DNA of 64,000 nucleotides from Ichthyophis bannanicus. Lineage: Eukaryota > Chordata > Amphibia > Gymnophiona > Ichthyophiidae. The DNA lies in NCBI GenBank assembly GCA_033557465.1, contig CM066033.1, positions 908,512,808 to 908,576,807 of the forward strand, given 5' to 3'. The translations under genes were made by a program, and so were the position numbers. Positions 53,622-64,000 of the stretch are shown in pieces; within the stretch, counting starts at the first letter, position 1; each line of letters opens with the position of its first letter. The notes beneath the pieces are model-generated. The model was not told where the DNA came from. It did no database searches and saw only the letters and a program-made list of their open reading frames with translations.

Positions 53622-55620
53622 ACTGAACCATCTAATTTCTCAACAAATAGGGGTGTCCTGCATAACACTCCTAAACAGGGACATGGGGAGGGGTGGCCTG
53701 AACGGAGTGGCAGGTGCACCTACTCTTGCCATCATGTTGGGCAGACTAGATGGACCATGATGGTCTTTATCTGCCGTCATTTACTATGTTACTATGATGT
53801 GGTGGTGCAGTTGGCGTTGGACGACCTTCTCAATAATTTTTGCCAGAAGAGGGATACTTGAGATTGGCCTGTAGGATTCTACCTTCGCTGGGTCCAGCTT
53901 GTTGTTTTTTAGAAAAGGTCTGATAGCTGTTTGCTTCAGGCTTCGGGGGAAGGTCCCAGTCGAGAATGATAGTTCTATGAGTCTGGCCAGGAACAGACTA
54001 AGGTCAACACGCAGCGATTTTATCCAAAGTGCCGGACAAGGGTCGTTTGGAGCTGTGGTTGTGTTTATGGCTGTGATGATGTCCTGAATGCCCTTCTCGG
54101 TTGGGGCCACAAAGGTGGTGAGGATGTCACAGGTGTCCTTCATGGCTGGAGGTAAGAGGGTAGGTGGTGGGGTTAGGTGGTGTGTCCCGTGTGAGGGGGA
54201 GATGTTTGTGGGCCCGCTGGTCTGGCTCGTTTTGGCCTGCAGGTAGTCAATGAATTCCTTTGGGTCTGGCAGCCTTGGTTGGGTAGGGGAGGGCTCTTTT
54301 GTTAGAGTCTTGATTAGGCTGAAAAGCTCATGCGGCTTGTTTAGGGAGCATTGCAGTTTATCTGCATGGAATTGCTTCATTCTCGCTGCAACTGCTTCAC
54401 GGTGCCTTCTTAGATGAGCAATGTATGATTCATGGTTCTCAGTTTAGCGTGAATGACGCCAATGTCTCTCAAGCTTTCTAAGGTGGAGAAGTGACGTCCG
54501 TAGCTTGAGGGAATACCATGGAGCATTCTGCCTTTTTCCTGATGGCTTATTAATGGGTGATAGATGGATGATGGCATCCAGGCTCGTGTTCCATGTGGAG
54601 ATCATTTCATCGGGACCGTGCGCTGGCAGGTTAGGGAGAGGCTGGGCTCTGTTCAGGATTTCCTCCTTGTTGAATGGCTGGAAACGTCTTGAGGGTATTG
54701 TAGGAGCCTAGGCTAAGGTCTGGGAGCTAATGTAGTCGGGGTGGGTTGGCATCTGGAATCTTATCAGGCTGTGGTCAGACCATGGCACCGGGGTGATGGA
54801 TAGAGCAAGGTCGTGCTTAGGGTTTAAGACTTACCACAGGGCAAAGATCAGGTCCAGCTTGTTTCCCTTTACGTGAGTAGGGGCATTGATTATCTGTGTG
54901 TATCCTAGCTCTTTAAGTGCCTTGAGGAAGGCATTGGCATGGGTGTCTTGGAGAGCAGGGAGGTAGAAATCGCCCAGCACCCAGTTTGGTGTGCGAGGGT
55001 TCTTGGGATTGCAAGCGAGGTCGATTATTGTTGATAAGTCCTCCGAGGAAGGGGAGGGTGCTCTGTAGACTACGTTGATGGTGTTGTGCTTATTGGCTAT
55101 GGTGAGGAGGTTGAGATGCATAGTGCTGCTGGCAGAGATCAGCTGGAATTGTAGCTCCATCTTGGTCAGGATGAGTGCTCCTCCATCTCTACGATCGGCC
55201 CTGTGGCAGGTGTGGATGGAGAAGTTGGGGGGGGGGAAATCTGGTGAAGGAGGACGGTGTCTGAAGTGGACAGCCATATCTTGGTGACTAGTAGGATGTC
55301 CAGGTCATGGGCGGATACCAGGTCGGCCACGGATGGCCACTTTTTACGGACCAAGCATGCATTAATGAGGGCACACTTCAGGTTGCGGGTATGTGTGTGG
55401 TTCTCTCGCTGGGGAGGCTTGGCCTGCTGAAAGAGACATAAAGTAGGTGTGGGTATGGCATACGGCTAGCCGCAGTTGTTGGATGGCGGGGGAAGCCAGA
55501 CCCCCTCCTCCCTTTAGGACTGGTATGGGATTGTGGAAGGAAGTGAAGGTGAGGGCACTGTGGAACAGACCTATGAGAATACAGCAGCTGGTTAAGGCCT
55601 GGGGGTAGGGCGTCATCTTG

Positions 55621-56460
55621 GTTATTTACTTTTGTAGTACCAAACGGCAGCCATGTATCTCCACTGTGACCGGTCGGGAAAGGGAGTACTGGTGCACCTA
55701 GGTAAATCAGGTAGTATCTTTAGGCAGTAAGATAGTCAGTATATCTACTTGTGCAGCTCAGAACATCAGGAAGTGTAATAGATAGTACAGCAGGCAGTGT
55801 GTCAGGCAGATACTACTAGTTTAGCTTGGCATACTAGACAACACTAGACAGTATGTTAGATAGTATATCAGGCAAGCAAATACTGGTGCAGTACAGTACA
55901 TTAAAAAGCACATTAGACAGTATTCTAGCCGTATCAGGCCGGTCAGTTCAGACTCATAGATGCATCATGCCGTGCATCATGCTGTGTGGCTTATAATATC
56001 ACTTGTATTTATAAGTTAGCCCACGATGGAAAAGACCCTGGAAATTTAGAATTTATACTGCAAAATCAAGTAGGAAACAAGGTCTGTGCAAATTTAGCCA
56101 ATTGATTTAATCATCTGTATCCTATTATAGATTCACCTACCTCTAAAATATTGTGCTAAAAGACATCCTACCTTGTTGTTCTCTTGATAATAGAAAGATG
56201 GTTGTTTGAAAAGCGCAATGCCGACTTGTTGACTTAAGGTGGAATTAAGTCCATATCATAATGTTTGAAATTCAAGTAGCTCTAAATATTCAAAAAACTC
56301 CTTACTTAGACTAATGCATATCAACATTCCCGCATCATAGACAGGGGTACATCCTATGTACATTATAACTTGATATTAAATGTTTAGTTATTATGTTAAT
56401 TATATCCATTAGCAATGTATATTATGGTTAAATGTTACCTATACCCATGTTCTAGGTAAA
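55621..56460. other. unassigned, with short degenerate repeats
   Basis: Around 55690-55960 short motifs (TAGACAGTAT, TCAGGCAG, AGTAC) recur irregularly as in a decayed minisatellite. No coding frame. May include the L2 5' border. Confidence 0.35.
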
Positions 56461-56534
56461 TTTAATAGTTCCATGTAAACTGCCTTGATTTTGATGATAA
56501 AACGGTATAAAAAAACCCTCACAAATAAATAAAT
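56461..56534 (+). repeat. L2/SINE-type 3' tail
   Basis: GTAAACTGCCTTGATTTTGA, then ACGGTATAAAAAAACCC and AAATAAATAAATA resembles an L2-derived tail. Its upstream body is not recognised. Confidence 0.5.
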
Positions 56535-56711
56535 AGCCCACCCTGATTGCTAAGGTTGGAAGCATATTGTGAACACAGAATCCAGCGGCACCTACAGCAG
56601 CATATTGAATGAAAGGATGGCTTTCTCTCCAAATGCCAGCTAGGGATTAAAGAAGAAGAAGAAGCCCACTCTTTCATGGCAGACATCAAAGAATTTCTGG
56701 CATTAAAGGGT

Positions 56712-56950
56712 CTCCTGTATCTACCTGTTTATTCATACCTTAAAAAAAATAACAAATTAGTAAGCAAGACTTCCCTTGACTAAGTCCATATTGACTTTGT
56801 TCCATTAATCCATGATTTTCTATATGTTCAGTAATTTTCTTCTTTATAATAGTTTCTTCCATTTTGCATGGCAAAGACGGCAGGTTCTCACCAGTCTGTA
56901 GTTTCCCAAATCACCCCTGAACCCTTTTTATTGATTTTAATGAGGGTCTG
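56712..56950 (-). mobile_element. CR1 RT fragment
   Basis: Homologous by eye to 33470-33690 in the CR1 copy at 32306-34730 (ATCTACCTGTTTATTCA, then CCTTGACTAAGTCCATATTG). Short and decayed. Adjoins, but is not continuous with, the CR1 copy that starts at 56966. Confidence 0.65.
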
Positions 56951-56965
56951 CAAATTTCTAGTAGT

Positions 56966-58475
56966 AAGAACATAAGAACATAAAATATGCCATACTGGGT
57001 CAGACCAAGGTCCATCAAGCCCAGTATCATGTTTCCAACAGTGGCCAATCTAGGTCATAAGTACCTAGCAGTCTCCCCAAAAGACACAGGTTCCTCAATG
57101 CTTGTATTGGGTCCTTTTTAATAATGCTTTATGGACCTTTCCTTCAGAAACTTGTCCAAACTTTTTTTAAACCCAGCTAAACTAACAGCTTTTACTACAT
57201 CCTCCGATAACAAATTCCAGAGTTTCATTACATGTTGAGTGAAAAAATATTTTCTCTTAGTAACAGGGCGCGGGCAGGGTCTCGGCGCCCGCACGTAACC
57301 AGGTGCTCGGCCCGGTGCGGGACCCTGTGCGCATTGGTTGGTGGAGGGGGGGAGAAGGCGCATTGGTATGGGGAACACTGCGCGCATCCTTTAGATTAAT
57401 TGGCTCCGCTCGCAGGGCCATGCACGAGCGGAGCCAATCAGTATGAAGGCTAGCATGTGCTCCGGCATTGGCGGCGGTTGTTGGAGCACATGCGTTGGAG
57501 GCCTGAGGGTGAGCAGCCCACCCGCCCACCCAATATAGCAGTGGGGGTGTTTGGGGGAGTTGGGGTGTCACAGCGGGGGGGGGGGGGTTGCAGGATCACG
57601 GAGGTTTCCGGGGTCCGGAGCCTTAGGCTACTTGGGGAAGGGGTGGGGTGCCCACGACCTGGACAACCCCTGGAAGACTTTTGCTATTGATATGGCGAAG
57701 TCGGATAGGGGTGGTAGGAACTTTGCCGGTGGTGTGACCATGGCAGGAGCGGAGGCAAGGTCACCTTGCTAATTGCATGGCTGGTGACGCATCGCTCCAC
57801 TGGGGGTTTGTTGGATGATTATTCCAGTAATTATGTTCAGTATGTTGAATTGGCAAATAAAGCTGTGACCAGTTGTTACCAAGAATTGTTGTCTGTGAAA
57901 TTTGTGGGAAAGGAGGAAGGGGGTGTATAGTAGTGGAGGGGGTACTCTAAAGTAGGAAGGGTGAGCGCCGAGTCCGGCTACCCGGTTATTAGTCTTAAAT
58001 AGCTTACCCTGTAGCTTCATTGCATGTCCCCTAGTCTTTTTATATTCTGATGACATAAATAATCAACCTACATTTACCCGTTCCACTCCATTAATTTATA
58101 GACCTCTATCATATCTCCCCTCAGCCGTCTCTTTTCCAGGTTGAAGAGCCCTAATCTTTTTAGCCTTTTTCATAGGAGTAGCCTTCCATCCCCGTTACCA
58201 TTTTGGTGGCTCTTCTCTGTACCTTTTCTAATAACATTATATCTTTTTTAAGATACGGTGACCAGAATTGGACAGAATATTCAAGGTGTGGTCGCAACAT
58301 GGAACGATACAGAGGCCTTATAATATGTTTTGTTTTATTTTCCATTCCTTTCCTTAAGATACCTAGCATTCTATTTGCTTTCTTGGCAGCCGCTGCACAC
58401 TGGGCGGAGGGTTTTAACATGTTATCCACGATGACTCCTAAATCTTTTTCCTGGGTGGTTGTTCCCAAAGTCCTA
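56966..58475 (-). mobile_element. CR1 3' half, split by a GC-rich insertion
   Basis: 3' end at 56966 (TAAGAACATAAGAACATAA and the ATGCCATACTGGGTCAGACC block). ORF2 C-terminus on both sides of an insertion: HVMKLWNLLSEDVV before it, then [38 protein letters not shown] and [20 protein letters not shown] after it. 5'-truncated at about 58475. Confidence 0.8.
57260..57985. mobile_element. 726-bp GC-rich insertion in CR1, TTA duplication
   Basis: Flanked by TTA (57257-57259, 57986-57988); the CR1 sequence is continuous without it. The ends show an imperfect inverted match (CGGGCAGGGTCTCGGCGCCC left; CGGGTAGCCGGACTCGGCGC inverted right). Contains G-homopolymers and no protein-like frame. Probably a non-autonomous DNA transposon, perhaps Harbinger-like. 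Confidence 0.5.
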
Positions 58476-60969
58476 GTTTACTCCTGCAGCTGTGGAGAGG
58501 TGAGTTGGGGATCCTGGCTTCAGGTATCACCGGCTCCCTCTTAAGCCAATCAGGCTCATGCGGGGCCCCTCAAGGTGCAGGGCCAAGTGCGGGCAACATT
58601 CCTGCACATGCCTCATGCTGGCCCTGAGAGAAGGTGCTCTCCTTTTAAATTCAACGGCTGCTTCTGACTCCTCGGGTAGTTCTCCTCCACAGATTCCACC
58701 AAGGGAAGGCTACATTTTCTGGTGTTAGCTTTCAATATCAGATTTTTTCAGACACCCTTCATTTTCCCATAGGTCTAGTTTCCACTTCAAGATGGTGTCT
58801 CAGTTTTGTAATTCTCTTAGCTATTTCAGCATACATTCTTTTCCACTTATGGCTTTAAACAAAGTGAAACAAAAAATTAGAGCTTTTAATTCCTGCAGGG
58901 CTGCTTCTAATTACAACAGACGCAAAGTTCCAGAAAACAGTATTCTTTCCCCTGAAGTTTTAAAGACTAGATTTCCCTTGCAGCTTCCCAGCAAAATAAA
59001 CAGAACTCATCTAGAGTTCAGCTTTTTTCTGTCACTTGTGGTCTGGGCTTTCTCTTCTTCTATTGACAAGGTAGCAAACTCTAGCTTATGCTTCTTTAAT
59101 TCTCTTCATCAACCAGCTAACGAAAACCCAGATTGCGTCCACCTATGGCAGATCTTTTTTACCTGAGCCTCTTTTTTCTTGTTGCTGGCAGCATATGGAA
59201 CCTCTGGTCTAGTCTGTCCTTCATCCTCTCTGAACCCCCCCCCCCCACCCCCTTTTTACTATCATCTGTTCTGCCTTCTCAACTATTGAGGGCCTAAGTG
59301 GAATGGGAATTTCTACTTTCCTTTCCCTTAGGCTCATCCTCCAGAACCTCTTTGCTTCTTGAGATTTGTAGTTTCTCCTTTTCACCCATTTTTTGCCTGT
59401 TCTAAAGGCATTTTTTGGCTCTCTCTTCAGAGGTTTCTCTTGTCCCTTTGATAGATGGAATATAAATTTCATCACAGTTTATAGAGTACTGTACATGCAC
59501 ATATTTACACCTGCTCTGAGGCAGTTGAAAATTTGTACAAGAGGATTTATGCACTATTAGGGATAATCCCTGGAGCTGTTTTATGAAGACACATAGGTGC
59601 TTATGTTGTCTTTATGAAACAGGAACAAAAATAGGCATGCTTTTAGAAATTTTTATAAAACGGCCCCCTTTGAGGGCAATAATAAAGCCACTTTCATGAG
59701 TAAAATCTGTTGTTTAACCTGTAGAAATAGGCTCTTTGATTACTGTCCATATTCTACCCGAATAATAGTATGTATGTATGTCAACATCAGAACTGGTACG
59801 ACCATTATCCCTTAATAGGAAGTGGAATCGGAGCATGAATGGTGGAAGTACGAACGGCACTGCAGCCCAGAAGAAAAGGTAATGCTGGCTCCATGGTGCT
59901 TTTTTAACAGCATTGCACCGCTGGAGAGAGGGACAGCGGGAGTGGCAATGGTCGCGGAGGCCGGAGCAGGTGAAGCACTGGAAATGAGATTTGCCTAGGG
60001 CACCTCATAGCCTTTCACCGGCATTGGTCAACATGCATACTCTTACCCAGAAAATTCAGTAGGCTTTTCTGGGACGAAATTAAGTCTGAGGAGAGACCCA
60101 CCCACCCATAGTTTTGCCTTAAGAAACTGCCCATACAAAATTCAAGTGAAAATTTGTTGAGTTCTTTTTCTTCAGTACTAAAAGCAAAACTACCCACATA
60201 GTTTTGCTTTATTAGAAGCAAACCCTGTGGTTAAAAACTACCCAGGGGCTTTGTTTGACTGTGAGTAGCTTGACTATTGCCTCATTCATTTTGTGAGAAG
60301 TAAAATGCACATTGTCAAGCAGATCCTGAAGAGGAGTTTATCTCTGCACTGGGAGACAGAGAGAACTACAAAAGAAGAAATCTTTCAGTCTCAGAAACAA
60401 ATTCCCCTTGCCGCAAAAACACAACTTAGAATAAGAGAAACCTTACTAGGATATAAAATGATTTCTGTTTTATGTTCACCATATTAAACCAGGTGAAAGG
60501 AGACAAAAAAAGATATCATTGTTTCTCTTTATCTGGAGGGATGCAGAACAGGTTTCTGTGGTCAGAGACAAAAGTGTTTGCTGCCATTCAGCAAGCAAGA
60601 AACCTATTCCTTGCTGCTGGCTGCTGCATCATTTGCCGAAAAACTTTTCATTTTTTAATTGTTCCTTCACTTATCGATCCAGTCATTAGCTCTCCTCCCG
60701 CAGGCCATGTTATCCAGATGATGCAGAGACATTACAATTAATAGAACAATACTGAAGAAGTTCCCACATATTTAGGATCATTAGGAGGGGAATCGACACA
60801 GTGCTAGGGGGCTGATGTATAAGTATTCAGTGTATGTTTTAGCAGTCATTTATTTTTTAAAGAGTATTAGAATAAAAGTATTACCGCACAAACATTTCAT
60901 TTGTGTTTTCTATTCATTTTGTTGGTTACTTTGGTCATCTTTATTTCTTTTTGTCTTTCTTTTCTCAGG
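58476..60969. other. unassigned
   Basis: About 2.5 kb with no recognisable protein, SINE or terminal repeat. A C-homopolymer is at about 59239-59254. A 124-codon frame at 58792-59166 has no family likeness that I can see and I do not annotate it as a gene. Confidence 0.35.
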
Positions 60970-61919
60970 TCTGTTGTTCATGGAGTCAGCAAAATTAGAT
61001 CTGGATAAATTGGAAGACTGGGCATCCAAATGGCAGATGAAATTTAATGTGGACAAGTGCAAAGTTATGCACCTAGGAAAGAACAACCCACACCATAGTT
61101 ACACAATGCAAGGCTCCACATTAGAAACCACCACCCAGGAAAAAGATTTAGGAGTCATTGTGGATAACATGTTAAAACCCTCCGCCCAGTGTGCAGCGGC
61201 GGCCAAGAAAGCAAATAGAATGCTAGGTATCATAAGGAAAGGGATGGAGAACAAAACAAAGGATATTATAATGCCTCTGTATCGCTCCATGGTACGACCG
61301 CACCTTGAATATTGTGTGCAATTCTGGTCACCGTATCTTAAAAAGGACATAGTGTTATTAGAAAAAGTACAGAGAAGAGCCACCAAATTGGTGAAGGGGA
61401 TGGAAGGCTACTCCTATGAAGAGAGGCTAAGAAGGTTAGGGCTCTTTAGCCTGGAGAAGAGACGGCTGAGGGGAGATATGATAGAGGTCTATAAATTAAT
61501 GAATGGAGTGGAACGGATAAACGTGGATCAATTGTTTACGCTATCAGAGTATAGAAAGACTAGGGGACATGTAATGAAGCTACAGGGTAAACTATTTAAG
61601 ACAAATAAGAGAAAATATTTTTTCACTCAACGTGTAATCAAACTCTGGAATCTGTTACCGGAGGATGTAGTAAGGGATGTTAGTATAGCTGGGTTTAAAA
61701 AAGGTTTGGACAAGTTCCTGGAGGAAAGGTCCATAAACCACTATTAAAAAGGGACCCAGGATATCAATGCTTGACCCAGTACAAGCATTGTGGAACCTGT
61801 CTTTTGGGGATATTGCTAGGTACGTATAACCTAGATTGGCCACTGTTGGAAACAGGATACTGGGCTTGATGGACCTCGGTCTGACCCAGTATGGCATGTC
61901 TTATGTTCTTATGTTCTTA
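60970..61919 (+). mobile_element. CR1 LINE, 5'-truncated, well preserved
   Basis: Ends in the CR1 terminus with TTATGTTCTTATGTTCTTAG at about 61900-61919, preceded by the GGTCTGACCCAGTATGGCAT block. The best-kept copy of the subfamily also found at 20640, 32306 and 56966. Confidence 0.88.
60980..61747 (+). pseudogene. CR1 ORF2 C-terminal 255 residues, uninterrupted
   Basis: Open without a stop from an ATG at 60980 to TAA at 61745: [80 protein letters not shown] and [20 protein letters not shown]. It lacks the endonuclease and the RT catalytic core because of the 5' truncation, so it is dead despite the open frame. Its preservation dates the CR1 insertion as fairly recent. Confidence 0.85.
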
Positions 61920-61922
61920 GAG

Positions 61923-62165
61923 ACCTTACCTGGAGCAGGTGTTTTTTGAGGACAGCAGGAAAATCCACTATACACGTGGGTGATATCTTCTAATTGCACC
62001 GACAAAGACTTCCTTGTAGGGAGTTCTAGAAAAGCCTTTCTAGGTTTTTCCAGGCAAGTGTGCATATGTCATCTCATGGACCCACTTCAGTTCTATTATA
62101 TACAGTAGCTTATTTGATCACCTCCATAAAGGAAGAAGGAATGGTTTGTGAGTCTGATTATCTTG
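61923..62165. mobile_element. DIRS-like terminus
   Basis: CCTTACCTGGAGCAGGTGTT and GAGGACAGCAGG and CACGTGGGTGAT follow the order seen in the DIRS ends at 11115 and 34736. No coding sequence. It abuts the CR1 tail directly. Confidence 0.5.
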
Positions 62166-62289
62166 TGCCATTAGAAGTGCACAACTTGTTCAAACAAGAT
62201 AACCCACTCACGTAAGTGAAAATCCCTTCAAAAAATGGGAAAATAAGGCTAACAAATCTACCAAAAGATACAGAAATATGCAGCATGAA

Positions 62290-62492
62290 CAAACCCATAA
62301 CATGCTGTGTTGTACATTGTGCTGTAGTGGATCATAACAATACTTACATGAATGCATTCCAAAATTATATATAAAATCTATATCACCAGTATATGTCTCT
62401 ATAGGTTCTATATATAATTTTGAATTGCATTCATATAAGTATCGTTATGATCCACTACAGCACACTGTACAACACAGCATGTTATGGGTTTG
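62290..62492. mobile_element. foldback MITE with ~84-bp inverted arms
   Basis: CAAACCCATAACATGCTGTG at the left recurs inverted at the right, and the match continues through TGTAGTGGATCATAAC to AAAATTATATATA with few mismatches. About 200 bp, non-coding. Confidence 0.75.
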
Positions 62493-63124
62493 CATAGTCA
62501 CATTTTTACGTTTTAGTAAATTTAATTACATATTATATTTGTTATTGATGTATGTTCAAATTGATTTTTTCTATGTTCTTTTTCCTGTGCTCATGCTGCA
62601 TCATACTGTATGTTTTATTATTATTATTATTATATTATGTATTTTGCTTTTTTTATGTTATTATGTATTTTATATTGATTGTTTTTATTTTCTTATATTA
62701 CAAAGTGCTCCTGATTCAGGCAGATCATGCTGAAACATGGTCATGTCAGGCTTAATAAATTTATCCTGTGGCTATTTATCTGCTCTGTGGCTTTTTAAAT
62801 TACCCCGTCCTGTTTTTCCTTTTGTCATAGGCCTTTATTGGTAGGGGTTGTCCCCCTTTTTCTGTGTGGTCTTTTGTGTTGTTTTGACCTGAGAAATAAG
62901 TCATGATGGAGTGGAAACCAACTTGGGAAGAACCAAGAAAGAGCTATGAGGGTCATAATTCCCTGGATCTTTCTGAGTTTTATAAAAGTTATGCAAACCA
63001 GAGGACTGGAAAGATAAGCAAACAGAAAACCTGTCCCCCAATGAGAGATGTCCTGTGCTAGTTTACCCTCTAATCTCTGGGAATAGAATTCCTGACTCTT
63101 CCTTTTCAGTAATATTGCAAATAT
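62493..63124. other. unassigned, ATT microsatellite and hammerhead-like motif
   Basis: (ATT)n at about 62617-62640. CTGATTC (62710-62716) and GAAAC (62732-62736) followed by CATGGTCATGTC form a degenerate hammerhead-like arrangement. No gene. Confidence 0.4.
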
Positions 63125-63470
63125 AGAAATTGATAGCAGATAAAGACCATATAGCTATCCAGTCTGCTCATCCATTTATACAATCCCTTCCTCTCCCTCT
63201 GAGATCATATGTGCCTGTCCTATGCTTTCTTGAATTCATATACTGACCTTGTCTCCTCCATCTCCATGGGAGGCTGCCCCATGAATCAGATTACTTTTGA
63301 ATCTACCTCCTTTTAACTTCATTTATTGCCTCTCATTCTAGAGTTTCATTTCTTTTAAAAGATGTCCACCAGCTGTGCATTTATCCCTTTGAGGTATTGA
63401 AATGTCTCTATCATATCTCCCCTCTCCTTCCTTTCATCAAAAGTATGCATAACTTAAATTTTTAAGTATG
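63125..63470 (-). mobile_element. old CR1 3' end
   Basis: Inverted CR1 terminus: GATAAAGACCATATAGC and CAGTCTGCTCATCC, then blocks matching the LPxE/V and RGDM regions, ending TATCATATCTCCCCTCTCC. Divergent and without open frame. Confidence 0.6.
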
Positions 63471-64000
63471 TCCCCATGTAATTGACCATTTTTGTAAGTT
63501 GCTCTCTGGACCAACCAGAGGTGGCTTGGGGGTAAGCCAGTGAGGCACTAGCTTGAACTTCCCAAGTTTAAAGGCATCAGAAGCATGCCTCACTGACTCA
63601 CCATTTCACATTGATTGGAGCTTTTTACTTCACTCCTACCACTGTGCTATGCTGATGTGGCTGGCAGCATTTTTAAAAGGCAAAAATGAGCACCTTCTGT
63701 TTCCTGTGAGAAATATGAAGTGCTTGTTCTTGTCTTTCAATCATGCCATGGGGCTGGTGGCAGCAGCACAGCACATGGGAGTGAAGAAACATGCTCCTGC
63801 TGCTGTGTAAAAGAATGATCCTACATGGTACAGTGGGGTGGGGCTCAGGGGAAGGAGACGGCTGGCTGGAACTGATGCTGAGGACTAGGACTGAGAATGG
63901 AAATGGGCTGATGGTAGGGGCAGGGGGCTGGGACTTGAAAGGTGCTAATGCTGAGGCTGGAGCTGGGACAAGGGCGGTGATGCTTGCAAATGCTGGGAAG
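63471..64000. other. unassigned, G-rich right end
   Basis: From about 63835 the sequence is built of degenerate GGCTGGGACT/GATGCTGAGG-like motifs, as in a decayed minisatellite. No coding feature. Confidence 0.35.

Larger units (their letters stand above)
48541..53795 (+). mobile_element. full-length CR1 LINE nested in L2
   Basis: 5255 bp from tandem 5' units to the TTACTATGTTACTATG terminus. Flanked by GATG (48537-48540, 53796-53799). Contains 5' UTR with a pyrimidine-rich tract (49245-49290), ORF1 (49306-50450) and ORF2 (about 50680-53621), and a 3' UTR ending in the CR1 octamer repeat. Complete CR1 copies are rare because most are 5'-truncated. Confidence 0.88.
47199..55277 (-). pseudogene. 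L2 ORF2 (endonuclease-reverse transcriptase), nearly intact apart from the CR1
   Basis: Endonuclease (55277-54700): RRDGGALILTKMEL, WVLGDFYLPAL, NAPTHVKGNKLDLIF and WSDHSLIRFQM. RT: SYRPISSIPLLAKIIEKVVQ (near 53850), then beyond the CR1 DPCQHGFRKSHGIETLL, FMDIAAAFDSVSHEILL, GMPQGSSLSALLFN, the catalytic CLIYADDVLLYM, HLHWLPVHCRLSFKVL and CWNALPPAIRAI. From 55277 to 47199 all parts share one frame, because the CR1 plus a 4-bp GATG duplication totals 5259 bp, a multiple of three. Breaks are three stop codons at 54831-54833, 54708-54710 and 54444-54446, and a frameshift in a homopolymer near 55230. The protein would copy L2 RNA into nicked DNA. Confidence 0.85.
46926..55620 (-). mobile_element. 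L2 LINE interrupted by a full-length CR1
   Basis: The 3' tail at 46926-46945 (TTTATTTATTTATTTAATG, inverted) and the 5' part near 55277-55620 bracket a CR1 insertion at 48541-53795. Without the CR1, the L2 measures about 3.4 kb. The upstream border is uncertain; a Pro/Gly-rich stretch at 55362-55616 may be its 5' UTR or an ORF1 remnant. Confidence 0.85.

Noticed and set aside
58792..59166. 124-codon frame as a possible host exon
   Set aside because: No family likeness, no splice context I could support and no neighbouring coding evidence.

Overview
This window looks like intergenic or intronic DNA from a large, repeat-packed vertebrate genome, most likely an amphibian. The mixture supports this: CR1, L2, RTE (BovB-type) and L1 LINEs, an LINE with a restriction-like endonuclease, several DIRS elements, a mariner, hAT and Harbinger-like MITEs, and tRNA/CORE-SINEs. 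Abundant DIRS plus CR1/L2 recalls amphibians; a caecilian is my best guess, but that is inference. I found no host protein-coding gene, no rRNA, no functional tRNA and no CRISPR array. Every recognisable coding stretch belongs to a mobile element or an endogenised virus-like element.

Layout. 0.4-1.7 kb: decayed capsid-type genes of a Maverick/Polinton or adintovirus-like element (minus strand). 2.0-4.0 kb: internally deleted L2. 4.3-9.1 kb: MITEs, SINEs and a CR1 tail. 10.3-11.1 kb: CR1 fragment abutting an unusual gag-only DIRS-like element (11.1-16.15 kb) that keeps a perfect 58-bp inverted repeat. 16-22.3 kb: mostly non-coding, with GC-rich foldback elements. 22.4-31.6 kb: an RTE LINE that served as a landing pad for an L2, a 555-bp unknown retro-insert, a palindromic MITE and a mariner with an intact transposase. 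32.3-35.5 kb: minus-strand CR1 and the tyrosine-recombinase end of another DIRS. 35.9-37.6 kb: a complete, target-site-flanked L1-type element that carries only an intact ORF1 (HAL1-like). 37.9-39.9 kb: an RLE-type LINE 3' domain and a roughly 370-bp-arm inverted repeat. 40.4-46.9 kb: LINE tails, a CORE-SINE, an L1 RT fragment and head-to-head CR1 tails. 46.9-55.6 kb: an L2 whose EN-RT frame was almost intact, interrupted by a full-length 5.26-kb CR1. 56.7-64 kb: further CR1 fragments, a GC-rich insertion, a DIRS terminus and MITEs.

The elements do not cooperate as a pathway; the logic of the region is stratigraphic. Nested insertions with target-site duplications give a relative age order. 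Mariner, the HAL1-like copy and the CR1 inside L2 are the best preserved. Two LINE families, CR1 and L2, both start with tandemly repeated 5' units that could be promoter monomers.
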